Source: Bacteroidetes bacterium UBA2664 | GTDB lineage: Bacteria > Bacteroidota > Rhodothermia > Balneolales > Balneolaceae | Direction of reading: 5' to 3' | Length of the DNA: 64,000 nucleotides | Assembly (NCBI GenBank): GCA_002359315.1 | Contig: DEMS01000015.1 | Span: 1-64,000, forward strand | Shown: piece after piece, positions 25,194 to 33,267 of the stretch | Position numbering within the stretch: position 1 is the stretch's first letter | Layout: every line of letters starts with the position of its first letter | Notes under the pieces: generated by a model | Told to the model about the DNA's origin: nothing | Seen by the model: the letters and a program-made list of their open reading frames with translations, nothing else | Database searches by the model: none | Translations under genes and position numbers: made by a program

Positions 25194-26978
25194 ATGAAAA
25201 CACTTCCGAAAATTACCCCCTATCTGTTTTTCACCGGAAAAGGCGGGGTTGGGAAAACCTCTCTTGCTTCTGCCACAGCCGTTAAACTGGCGGATGGAGG
25301 AAAACGTGTGCTTTTAATCAGTACAGATCCCGCATCCAATCTCAAAGAGGTCCTCGAGACAGATATCACGGAAAAAATTACACCTATTAACGGAATTGAA
25401 AATCTGCATGCCGTAAATATCGATCCGGAGCTCTCGGCTGAAGAGTACAGAAAGCGGGTCATATCCCCAATGGAAGATATTTTACCGGCTCATGAAATCG
25501 AGAAAATTCGTGAAGAGCTGTCCGGTGCCTGTACCACAGAAATAGCAGCCTTTGATGAGTTTGCGAGATATGTTGCAGGAAATAAAGAGGATCAGCCTTA
25601 CGATGTGATCATTTTTGATACAGCTCCTACGGGACACACCCTGCGATTGCTGGAACTGCCGGCTGCATGGAGCGATTTTATCGAATCCAATCCTGACGGA
25701 GCTTCTTGTATAGGGCCGTCATCAGCACTGAAAACCAGTCAGGAGCGGTACAAAAAAGTTGTAGAGCGATTGCAGGATAAAGACGCGACTACAATCTACC
25801 TGGTGAGCAGGCCGGATGGTTCAGCACTTCGCGAGGCGGATCGTTCCGGCAGGGAACTTCACGAAATGGGACTTTCTAATCAGGTTCTACTCATCAACGG
25901 TTATTTTGAACCGATCGATGAGTCGGATCCTTTTGCGATAAATATGCAGAAACAGGCGGATGAAACCCTGAATAAGATGCCGGAGCGTCTTAAAACGTTG
26001 GATCAACTCATATTTCCTTTAAGGCCTTACAATCTACTTGGGATAAAACGGCTTCGATCCGTATTCCACCCATTAGATAAAGAAGAGATCAAAAGGAACA
26101 GTCAATCCATTCTTTCTGAACAGCAAGAAAGCGAACTTCCCGACATTGACCAACTCATTGACGATCTCTCCGCTGATAAGAATCACGGTTTAATAATGAC
26201 CATGGGTAAAGGGGGTGTTGGGAAAACCACAATTGCCGCAGCTATCGCATTTAAACTGGCTCAACGAGGCTTTCCCGTCCATCTGACAACGACAGATCCC
26301 GCCGCTCATTTAATGGATCATATAGTTAATCTGGAGCTGCCTGAAAACCTGACAATTGATCGTATTGATCCGGACAAAGAAAAACAGGCGTATATTGAAA
26401 AAGTACTGGGTCAGCGTGGAAAGGATAAAACGGAAGAGGAGTTAAAATTGCTTCGGGAAGATTTGGAATCTCCCTGCACAGAAGAAGTAGCCGTTTTTCA
26501 GGCTTTTTCAAAAGCGATTCATCAAGCAAAAAGACAATTTGTCGTGATTGATACAGCCCCTACCGGACACACACTTCTCCTTCTGGATACAACCGGCAGC
26601 TATCACAAAGAAATTTTAAGGAATACAAAGATGGATACCGGTAAGTTGAAAACTCCATACATGTATCTGCAAGATCCGGATTATGCTAAATTGCTCATCG
26701 TAGCCCTTCCTGAAACGACCCCAATCTCAGAAGCAGCCAAACTTCAGGCTGATTTGAGAAGATCAAATATTGAGCCATTCGCCTGGATTGCAAATCAGAG
26801 CATGTCTGCAACGAATATCTCAGATCCGCTTTTGAAACAAAGGGCAGCAGAAGAGGTACCGCTCCTGGAAGAAATAAAAAACAAACATGCAAAAAAACTA
26901 TACACGATTCCATGGATAACTGAAGAGCCTATTCTGGCCGCCCTTTTAAAAAGAACCTCAAGAATTGAATCAAATTAG
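25194..26978 (+). CDS. arsA: ArsA arsenite-stimulated ATPase
   Basis: 594 residues made of two homologous halves, as in R773 ArsA. P-loops GKGGVGKTS (15-23) and GKGGVGKTT (338-346), and signal-transduction motifs DTAPTGHTLRLL and DTAPTGHTLLLL. The three allosteric As(III)-binding cysteines are present: Cys113 (GACTTE), Cys172 (GASCIGP) and Cys428 (ESPCTEE, equivalent to Cys422). It would couple ATP hydrolysis to arsenite export by an ArsB or Acr3 permease, but none is encoded next to it or anywhere in this window. Last gene of the ars operon; the REC-only gene converges on it 14 bases later. Confidence 0.96.
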   Translation: MKTLPKITPYLFFTGKGGVGKTSLASATAVKLADGGKRVLLISTDPASNLKEVLETDITEKITPINGIENLHAVNIDPELSAEEYRKRVISPMEDILPAHEIEKIREELSGACTTEIAAFDEFARYVAGNKEDQPYDVIIFDTAPTGHTLRLLELPAAWSDFIESNPDGASCIGPSSALKTSQERYKKVVERLQDKDATTIYLVSRPDGSALREADRSGRELHEMGLSNQVLLINGYFEPIDESDPFAINMQKQADETLNKMPERLKTLDQLIFPLRPYNLLGIKRLRSVFHPLDKEEIKRNSQSILSEQQESELPDIDQLIDDLSADKNHGLIMTMGKGGVGKTTIAAAIAFKLAQRGFPVHLTTTDPAAHLMDHIVNLELPENLTIDRIDPDKEKQAYIEKVLGQRGKDKTEEELKLLREDLESPCTEEVAVFQAFSKAIHQAKRQFVVIDTAPTGHTLLLLDTTGSYHKEILRNTKMDTGKLKTPYMYLQDPDYAKLLIVALPETTPISEAAKLQADLRRSNIEPFAWIANQSMSATNISDPLLKQRAAEEVPLLEEIKNKHAKKLYTIPWITEEPILAALLKRTSRIESN

Positions 26979-26992
26979 AATAAACCCATAGA

Positions 26993-27373
26993 TCAAGAAT
27001 CAATTTTTTTGAGGGATAATTCAATGATTGCTTTGGTAACGGGTTTAATTAAATAATCTGAATAATCAGTTTTTTCGGCTCTCTTTCGGTGATAATCATC
27101 ACTATTCCCGGTGATGTAAATAATCTTGGTGGAAATCTTCTCTTGAATGGCAATAGAAGCGTCAATTCCATCCATTTCACCCTCTAACGAAATATCCATA
27201 AAGATGATATCCGGTTTCAATCGCAGTGCCAATTGTACAGCCTCCTCTCCAGAACTCGATTTTCCTATGACATCGTACCCCAGGTTTCTAATCAATTTTT
27301 CTAAGATAAAGATCTGAAATGCATCGTCTTCGACAATAAAAACTGAGAGTGATTTTTTCTCTTTGGAATCCAT
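26993..27373 (-). CDS. Stand-alone response regulator (REC only)
   Basis: 126 residues forming one receiver domain: acidic residues in IVEDDAFQI, phospho-acceptor Asp in DIIFMDISLEGEMDG, Thr in IIYITGNSDD and Lys in SDYLIKPVTKAI. There is no output domain, so it probably acts in a phosphorelay or by protein contact. The form with EGEMDGIDA is common among REC-only proteins next to PAS-rich kinases, and a PAS/GAF kinase gene lies 0.9 kb away. Converges with arsA. Confidence 0.92.
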   Translation of the reverse strand: MDSKEKKSLSVFIVEDDAFQIFILEKLIRNLGYDVIGKSSSGEEAVQLALRLKPDIIFMDISLEGEMDGIDASIAIQEKISTKIIYITGNSDDYHRKRAEKTDYSDYLIKPVTKAIIELSLKKIDS

Positions 27374-27561
27374 TTTTCACAGACTTGATTGGATTTTAGG
27401 CTTTCCAGAAATTGGCGCTGTTTCAAAATTCAATGTACGTATAATCAACGTAAACTAATTAAAATTAGCCGGGATTGCCTGTCGAAACGACTGCAACCAA
27501 TTTATATACCTTTCGTATTCTATTAAAATTTCAGCCTGTTGCAGATTTAGAAATATTGTAT

Positions 27562-28254
27562 ATGAATAAAATCGATCATTTATTGCAAAAATTTCAATAT
27601 TGGATCCGTTCGAAATCCCTGCTATATCGATTTACATTAGGCACCCGGATTTTGTTGGCAATTGGTTTTATACCCACCGGGTTGGTGAAACTTCTTGGAC
27701 ACCGGTTTTCTTCAATGAGTATAGAAAGTGATGTCGGTGCTTTTTTTGAGATCCTATATCAATCGGGATTATACTGGAATTTTCTTGGATTTACTCAAAT
27801 ACTGGCCGGTGTTATGGTACTGATCCCGGCTACCTCGGCGGTGGGAGCCCTGCTTTTTTTTGGGATTATTTTAAACATTTTTGTTATTACTATCTCCTAT
27901 GATTTTGCTTATACCCCGGTCATTACTTCTCAAATGCTTTTAGCATCCATATGGCTGATTATATGGGATTATGACCGATTTCGAGGTTTCTTATTTAATC
28001 AATCGATATTATCCGAAATTAATGAGTCTGGCAATCTTTCGATAGCGTCTAAACCGTCTATATTGCCCCAACCTGTACTTAAAAACTCGTTTGAGCGTGG
28101 CGTTTATATTACGGGGGCAGTTGCAGGTCTTTTATTTTTTGGCGTGTTACGCGGATTGAACATGCCATCAGAATTCATTTTTATACTTCTTACCGCCTGT
28201 ATAATTTGCTTTATCACAGCGATAATATTAGGTATTCGCAACGCAAGGAGTTAA
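27562..28254 (+). CDS. DoxX-like membrane protein
   Basis: About 230 residues from the ATG at 27562 (MNKIDHLLQKFQYW); an in-frame TTG at 27475 would add 29 residues with no sign of conservation. Four TM helices lie in the first 150 residues (RILLAIGFIPTGLVKLLGHR is the DoxX-type first helix, then FLGFTQILAGVMVLIP), with two more helices near the C-terminus. DoxX-family proteins are small membrane proteins linked to redox or stress functions, mostly uncharacterised. It is monocistronic and converges with the large kinase gene 9 bases later. Confidence 0.8.
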   Translation: MNKIDHLLQKFQYWIRSKSLLYRFTLGTRILLAIGFIPTGLVKLLGHRFSSMSIESDVGAFFEILYQSGLYWNFLGFTQILAGVMVLIPATSAVGALLFFGIILNIFVITISYDFAYTPVITSQMLLASIWLIIWDYDRFRGFLFNQSILSEINESGNLSIASKPSILPQPVLKNSFERGVYITGAVAGLLFFGVLRGLNMPSEFIFILLTACIICFITAIILGIRNARS

Positions 28255-28263
28255 AACCAAAAC

Positions 28264-30903
28264 CTATTCATCTGTATTTCTATAATCCGAATTTTTTTCA
28301 ATAGTAAAAAAGAAAGTACTTCCTTTTCCTAATTCAGAATCAACCCCAATGATTCCGCCATGGTCCTCCACTATTTTTTTACAAATGGCCAGGCCAACTC
28401 CGGTGCCGCTGTATTCATCTCTGCCATGCAGGCGATGGAATATCGTGAATATCTGATTGCTGTATTTCGGGTCAATACCGATGCCGTTATCTTTTACAAA
28501 TAATCTCCACTGTTTTTCTTCTTCTTCTGCCCAAACCTTAATTTTCGGCTTGACCTCTTCTTTCTGATAATTAAGCGCATTCTGAATAAGATTTTGAAAA
28601 AGTTGCTGCATTGCTCCCTTATTTGCCTTTACAATGGGTAATGAGTCCCACTTTACCTCCGCATTTTTCTCTTCTATCACTTTTCTTTGAAGGATTGTAA
28701 CACTTTTGATGATCTCATTTATGTCCACTTTTTCCCGCTTCATATCAACCCTGCCAACTCTGGAATACTCAAGCAGATCCTGAATAATCTGGCGCATTCG
28801 TTTAGCCCCGTCCGTAGCAAAATGGATATACTGTTTTCCTTTTTCATCCAGAAGGTCTTCATATTTTCGCTCAATCTGAGCCAGGAAGCTGGTAATCATA
28901 CGAAGAGGCTCCTGCAAATCATGTGAGGCTACATATGCAAACTTCTCCAATTCTGAATTAGAATTGGCAAGTTCTTTGGTTTGTTTTTCCAGGGATTGGT
29001 TCAGTTCTATGAGCCTTCTTTCAGAGTCTTCATTTTCAATAGCTGAACCGAGATTAATCGCAATGGTTTTCAAGAAAGTGACCTCATCTTTTGACCATCT
29101 CCTTTCACTCAAACAATCATCAAAGCCGATAAACCCCCTGAACTCTTTACCGGTAAATACAGGTATGGCAAGAATTGATTTTATATCCTGACCGGCCAAA
29201 AAATCTGCAAATTCTTTATCTTCGATCTTAGATACGATTTCATTATACCCACCAGCATGAATAACCTCGTCTATAAAACTTCGAATCTCATCAAATGGAA
29301 GGTTGTGATGGTCCGGATTATCAATTTCCGGTTTTGTTCCTTCCCGAACCCACTCCGTTTTCATCGTTACAACATCCTGGCCGGTTTTCTCTAAATAGGA
29401 AGACTCAAAAAAGTATACTCTATCTGCGCCGGCAATATTACAGAACATCTCAAGACATTTGTCGAGGGCTTCCTGCCAACCTTCTTCTTTGATTAACAAT
29501 CCATTAAATTGAGCAATCGCATCCAGTTGACGTGTTTTCTTAAGTATGCGTTTCTGGGTGCGAATTTTGTCATTTATATCTTTAAAATAAACTGTAATAC
29601 CATTTTCAGCCGGATATGCAGAGATATCAAACCAGGATTCCAGCGGGGGGTAGTAGTACTCAAATGATTTCGGCACTTTCTGATTCATTACCTCATCGTA
29701 TTTCGCAAACAGTTCTGATTCTTTGGCAGTATTAAATACATCCCAAAATCTCTTCCCCATCACTTTTTCAGCTTTTTTCCTAAGCAGATTCTCAGCTTCA
29801 TTATTGAAGTATGTAATTTCCCAATTTCTATCTAATGCATAAAATGCATCCGAAATACTCTCCAATATTCTATTTCTTTCACCCAATAACTCCTGACGCT
29901 CTTTTTCTACCAGATGTCTTTCGATTGCTATCGAAAGATTAGAAGTGATTGTTGTGAGAGTACGCACCTCCTGATCATTCCATTTGCTCTCTTCCCTGCA
30001 ATTGTCAAACCCAACAAACCCGAAGAATTTCTCCCTGATTGTAATCGGAATAGCAAGGAATGTCTTGATATCCTGGTCCTCCATGATATACCGAGTTGTA
30101 GTATTCGGAGCTATGCTGCTTAGTGATTCAGAACTGGGCTTATTTTGAATCATTTGATTCACTAATTCTGGAACTTCATTGAATGGCAATTCCTGCAAAT
30201 CCTCACTATCCATTTGCGGTGAAATACCCTCTCTGCACCACTCCAACTTCTGGCTGGTAAATCCCTCTCCTGTAATAGGATCGTACCTATTTTCAAAATA
30301 ATAGACCCGATCCGCCTGAACAGCCTCGCCAATCATCTCCATATGACTATCCAAAGCCTCAAACCAGTTTTCATAATTAAGAAGCGCAAAGTTCAAACTT
30401 GCAATTGCATCAATATGCCTGTTTCTCTCCTGTAGCCTTAATTCTGCTTCTTTTCTAGCCTGTATGTCCCGGTTCAGTTGTTCTTTTTGCTCTTTCTGTA
30501 CCGTTACATCGCGTTGAATGGAGATAAAATGAGTACACTTATCACCATCAAATATGGGGCTGATGGAAATATTGTTCCAATATGGCTCCCCATTTTTATT
30601 GTAATTTATGACATCTACATTAATACTTTTCTTATGCCGGATAGCATCCCGTAACGCTTGAAGCTGATCCGATTCAGAATTGCTGCCCTGTAGAATTCGA
30701 GGTGTTTTGCCGATTACTTCATCTGCTAAATATCCCGTCATTTTTTCAAATGCACGATTGACATAGATAATCTCGGGGCCATGAGGCGCCTCTGTAGGAT
30801 CTGCTTTGGTGATCAGCACGGCATCATTGGCTTCGTTAACCACTGATTGCAGTAATTTAAAGCTGAGATCTCTGTTTGCCTTATTCGTCGTTTGAAGCTT
30901 CAC
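28264..30903 (-). CDS. Soluble PAS/GAF sensor histidine kinase
   Basis: 879 residues with no TM helix. Order: PAS plus PAC (about 12-140, with the EAPHGPEIIYVNRAFEKMTG signature of LOV-like PAS, but lacking the flavin-binding GRNCRFLQ and showing GKTPRILQGS instead), GAF (about 165-335), PAS (about 345-460), GAF (about 470-635), HisKA with phospho-His in YVASHDLQEPLRMITSFLAQ and HATPase_c to the end (NGIGIDPKY, GTGVGLAICKKIVEDHGG). The two GAF blocks are internal duplicates (both AIPxxxxxxFxGFIGFDxC). Likely a cytoplasmic redox, light or small-molecule sensor. The REC-only protein is a candidate partner. Confidence 0.93.
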   Translation of the reverse strand: MKLQTTNKANRDLSFKLLQSVVNEANDAVLITKADPTEAPHGPEIIYVNRAFEKMTGYLADEVIGKTPRILQGSNSESDQLQALRDAIRHKKSINVDVINYNKNGEPYWNNISISPIFDGDKCTHFISIQRDVTVQKEQKEQLNRDIQARKEAELRLQERNRHIDAIASLNFALLNYENWFEALDSHMEMIGEAVQADRVYYFENRYDPITGEGFTSQKLEWCREGISPQMDSEDLQELPFNEVPELVNQMIQNKPSSESLSSIAPNTTTRYIMEDQDIKTFLAIPITIREKFFGFVGFDNCREESKWNDQEVRTLTTITSNLSIAIERHLVEKERQELLGERNRILESISDAFYALDRNWEITYFNNEAENLLRKKAEKVMGKRFWDVFNTAKESELFAKYDEVMNQKVPKSFEYYYPPLESWFDISAYPAENGITVYFKDINDKIRTQKRILKKTRQLDAIAQFNGLLIKEEGWQEALDKCLEMFCNIAGADRVYFFESSYLEKTGQDVVTMKTEWVREGTKPEIDNPDHHNLPFDEIRSFIDEVIHAGGYNEIVSKIEDKEFADFLAGQDIKSILAIPVFTGKEFRGFIGFDDCLSERRWSKDEVTFLKTIAINLGSAIENEDSERRLIELNQSLEKQTKELANSNSELEKFAYVASHDLQEPLRMITSFLAQIERKYEDLLDEKGKQYIHFATDGAKRMRQIIQDLLEYSRVGRVDMKREKVDINEIIKSVTILQRKVIEEKNAEVKWDSLPIVKANKGAMQQLFQNLIQNALNYQKEEVKPKIKVWAEEEEKQWRLFVKDNGIGIDPKYSNQIFTIFHRLHGRDEYSGTGVGLAICKKIVEDHGGIIGVDSELGKGSTFFFTIEKNSDYRNTDE

Positions 30904-31215
30904 ATTTACCTATTTCGATTCGATTTACAACTAACCATGTAACTTCTGCCTGGCAAAATTTTAAATAGGGGTTAGATATTTTTCCATTAGAAAAATGAGT
31001 TATTAAAAACTCATGAACCCTGGCCACTATATGTCATCAACAGTCACGAATACCTATATTCTCATAAACTATTCTGTCATAATTGTTTACATGTAAAATG
31101 AAATAGTTGATGTAATTCAATATCGAAATTAAACGATTATTTTCACAATTCTAATTGCTTATTATTGATGCGATATTAACGACTCGATGAAATCAAACTT
31201 GATTTAAAAATAGCT
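30904..31215. other. Gene-free interval with a hairpin and a palindrome
   Basis: This 312-bp AT-rich stretch between two minus-strand genes holds an inverted repeat ATGAGTT (30995-31001) / AACTCAT (31008-31014) and a perfect 12-bp palindrome TTTACATGTAAA at 31086-31097. Either could be an operator for the kinase gene downstream. No ORF with coding character was found. Confidence 0.5.
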
Positions 31216-32148
31216 TCAAACTTTAATCTCCGGCAGCCTTTTTTCAATCATCTCACGGCGATGTTCCAGTGGGGCCGGCAGGTATAATTCCTGTCCCAAT
31301 TCCTCTTCATCCTGAACAGAATCGTAACCGGGGCCATCCGTTGCAATTTCAAACAAAACACCCCCCGGAGATAAAAAATAGACCGATCGGAAAAAATGAC
31401 GGTCAATCTGCCCGGTGGGGCGCAGCCCTCTCTTCATCACTTCTTTTCGCATCCACTCCTGCTCTTCATCATCTTTGGCTCTGAACGCAACATGATGTAC
31501 AATACCCCGTCCATTGGTACCCTGTTTAGAATCCACTTTTTCCAGTATGACGGCACTTCCTATATCTGCACCGGTTTGATAAAGTGACATTTCCTCATCC
31601 TCATCCATCTTCTTAAACCCAAATACTTCTTTCAATAACTGCGCTGTATCTTCGGTCTCCTCTATGGATAAAATAGTGCCCCAGAACCCTCTGATTCCAA
31701 ATTCTTCCGGAACGGTTCCTTGGTCCCATGCAGGTATCCGACCCAAATCTTCCTCAAATACCAGTTCAAGCATCAGGCGATCCGGATCCCTAAACCGAAT
31801 CACATTTCGATTGAATCGACTAAATGGGCCTTCAAAATCCACTCCCTTTTCACCAAACCGTTCAGCCCAATACTCTTCAGATCCAGCAGGGACTGAAAAA
31901 GATACAACCGTTGCCTCTCCGCTCCCCGGTTTCCCCTGAACCGCCATTGGCCATGGGAAAAAAGTCATGCTTGAACCCGGCTGCTTCGTTCCGTTCACAT
32001 AAAATAGGTGGTATGTCGACGGATCATCCTGATTCACTGTTTTCATAATCATTCGAAGACCTAAAGTCTTAACGTAAAAATCCGTGGTCCGCTGGCCATC
32101 GCCACCCAGTACAGTAATATGATGAATTCCTTTTTGAGCGGTTTTCAT
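31216..32148 (-). CDS. Ring-cleaving dioxygenase (VOC family, MhqO-like)
   Basis: 310 residues formed by two vicinal-oxygen-chelate modules: residues 5-140 (GIHHITVLGGDGQRTTDFYVKT..., ending with MLELVFEE) and about 150-285 (FWGTILSIEETEDT..., GIVHHVAFRAKDDEEQEWM, ending GVLFEIATD). Metal ligands expected in the family are seen as His in IHHIT, His in IVHHVAF and Glu in VLFEIATDGPG. MhqO/MhqA-type enzymes open hydroquinone or catechol rings and protect against quinone stress. A perfect 9-bp inverted repeat lies 51-71 bases upstream of the ATG, suggesting control by a MarR-type regulator, though none is encoded nearby. Confidence 0.9.
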   Translation of the reverse strand: MKTAQKGIHHITVLGGDGQRTTDFYVKTLGLRMIMKTVNQDDPSTYHLFYVNGTKQPGSSMTFFPWPMAVQGKPGSGEATVVSFSVPAGSEEYWAERFGEKGVDFEGPFSRFNRNVIRFRDPDRLMLELVFEEDLGRIPAWDQGTVPEEFGIRGFWGTILSIEETEDTAQLLKEVFGFKKMDEDEEMSLYQTGADIGSAVILEKVDSKQGTNGRGIVHHVAFRAKDDEEQEWMRKEVMKRGLRPTGQIDRHFFRSVYFLSPGGVLFEIATDGPGYDSVQDEEELGQELYLPAPLEHRREMIEKRLPEIKV

Positions 32149-32198
32149 AATGCTCCTCTAATTTTTGTATGATTGTGTCTAATTGTTATATTTAATTT

Positions 32199-32219
32199 AA
32201 TATTAAATGATTTAATATT
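32199..32219 (-). promoter_or_regulatory. Palindromic operator candidate for the dioxygenase gene
   Basis: AATATTAAA (32199-32207) and TTTAATATT (32211-32219) are perfect inverted repeats around TGA. The position, 51-71 bases before the ATG at 32148, and the symmetry fit a MarR/MhqR-type operator, but the sequence is pure AT apart from the spacer, so chance cannot be excluded. Confidence 0.5.
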
Positions 32220-32343
32220 CAAATATATTCCATTCGTTTAATATCCATTCCATACGAATTTGTTCACACTCATCTTACTCTTCACATTCGTTATACTCTT
32301 CACACATCTTGCTCTTCAACATGATTACAAATCGGTAATCATG

Positions 32344-33105
32344 TCAATCATTTAATAGCTTCAACCTGCGAAAATCAAAATCTTCACTCAATGTTGGTTT
32401 TATAATCTGAAAGTAGGGAGATACGTCAAAGTCGCGCGGCGCAAAAAGGCTATGATGGCGGATATGCAAATACTCTTCCTTTGTCTGCTTTTTAGCTTTA
32501 CTGCTGGATTCATTAATCTCCAGATAGGGCAAAATCGGATAATTTATTGATTGAAAGGCCTCTGCAAGAAGGGCTGAGCAGATCGCTTTGGTCGGGTCGC
32601 CGCTGCCCAATGCCAATAATTTACGCCGATGTTTCTGAGGAACCGGAGGAGTTTGAATGAGATACCTGGCTAAATCGAAGATATGTTTCAGGTCATACTG
32701 ATACCCAATCCTCTCTTTCATAAATGTTATAACCTTCTCTTTTTCATCTGATGTAAGCCCAACCGGCCGGCATATCCGAACATGAAGATCACAATATAAT
32801 CTCAAAGGTACTGTACGCACCCCCTCAGTAATGTCCGCTTCAATAAGTTGGTGATCTTGCATATCATCTACATCTCCCGATTGAATTTTTCCGACATACA
32901 GTGCCGCGTGTGACCAGGTCGACTGAGTGATATATTTAATTGCGGTGCTGATACGGGTATTCCCTTCAACCAACAGTACATCCCCCGGTTTCAGAGCGGC
33001 CTTCAGAGCTTCATTTGAACAAGTTGTGACAGGTGCTCTCTCTTCATCCGGCCTGGACAGATACCGGGCCAGTCGATATCCAATCGATCTAAAAATTGCA
33101 TTCAT
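32344..33105 (-). CDS. YiiX/YebB-like permuted NlpC/P60 (papain-like) hydrolase
   Basis: A 253-residue cysteine-hydrolase-like protein. The circularly permuted order is visible: LKPGDVLLVEGNTRISTAIK and the catalytic His in WSHAALYVG (about 82-90) come first, and the catalytic Cys in KAICSALLAEAFQ (about 190-200) comes later. The family acts on peptidoglycan peptides or lipids/acyl substrates. There is no signal peptide, so the protein is cytoplasmic or peripheral. Divergently placed from the GHL10 lipoprotein gene, about 160 bases apart. Confidence 0.85.
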   Translation of the reverse strand: MNAIFRSIGYRLARYLSRPDEERAPVTTCSNEALKAALKPGDVLLVEGNTRISTAIKYITQSTWSHAALYVGKIQSGDVDDMQDHQLIEADITEGVRTVPLRLYCDLHVRICRPVGLTSDEKEKVITFMKERIGYQYDLKHIFDLARYLIQTPPVPQKHRRKLLALGSGDPTKAICSALLAEAFQSINYPILPYLEINESSSKAKKQTKEEYLHIRHHSLFAPRDFDVSPYFQIIKPTLSEDFDFRRLKLLND

Positions 33106-33267
33106 CTGATACTATTTTACTAAAATTTATTATTTCACTGAATTTATCGCTATCCCCAAAAGATGTACCATTATCCATCATATGAAATAAAATGTCAACA
33201 TTTCGTTATTTTAAATTATCAAGAAAACCGATCTTTATTTCTATCATCTACGAACCGACCATCAAAT

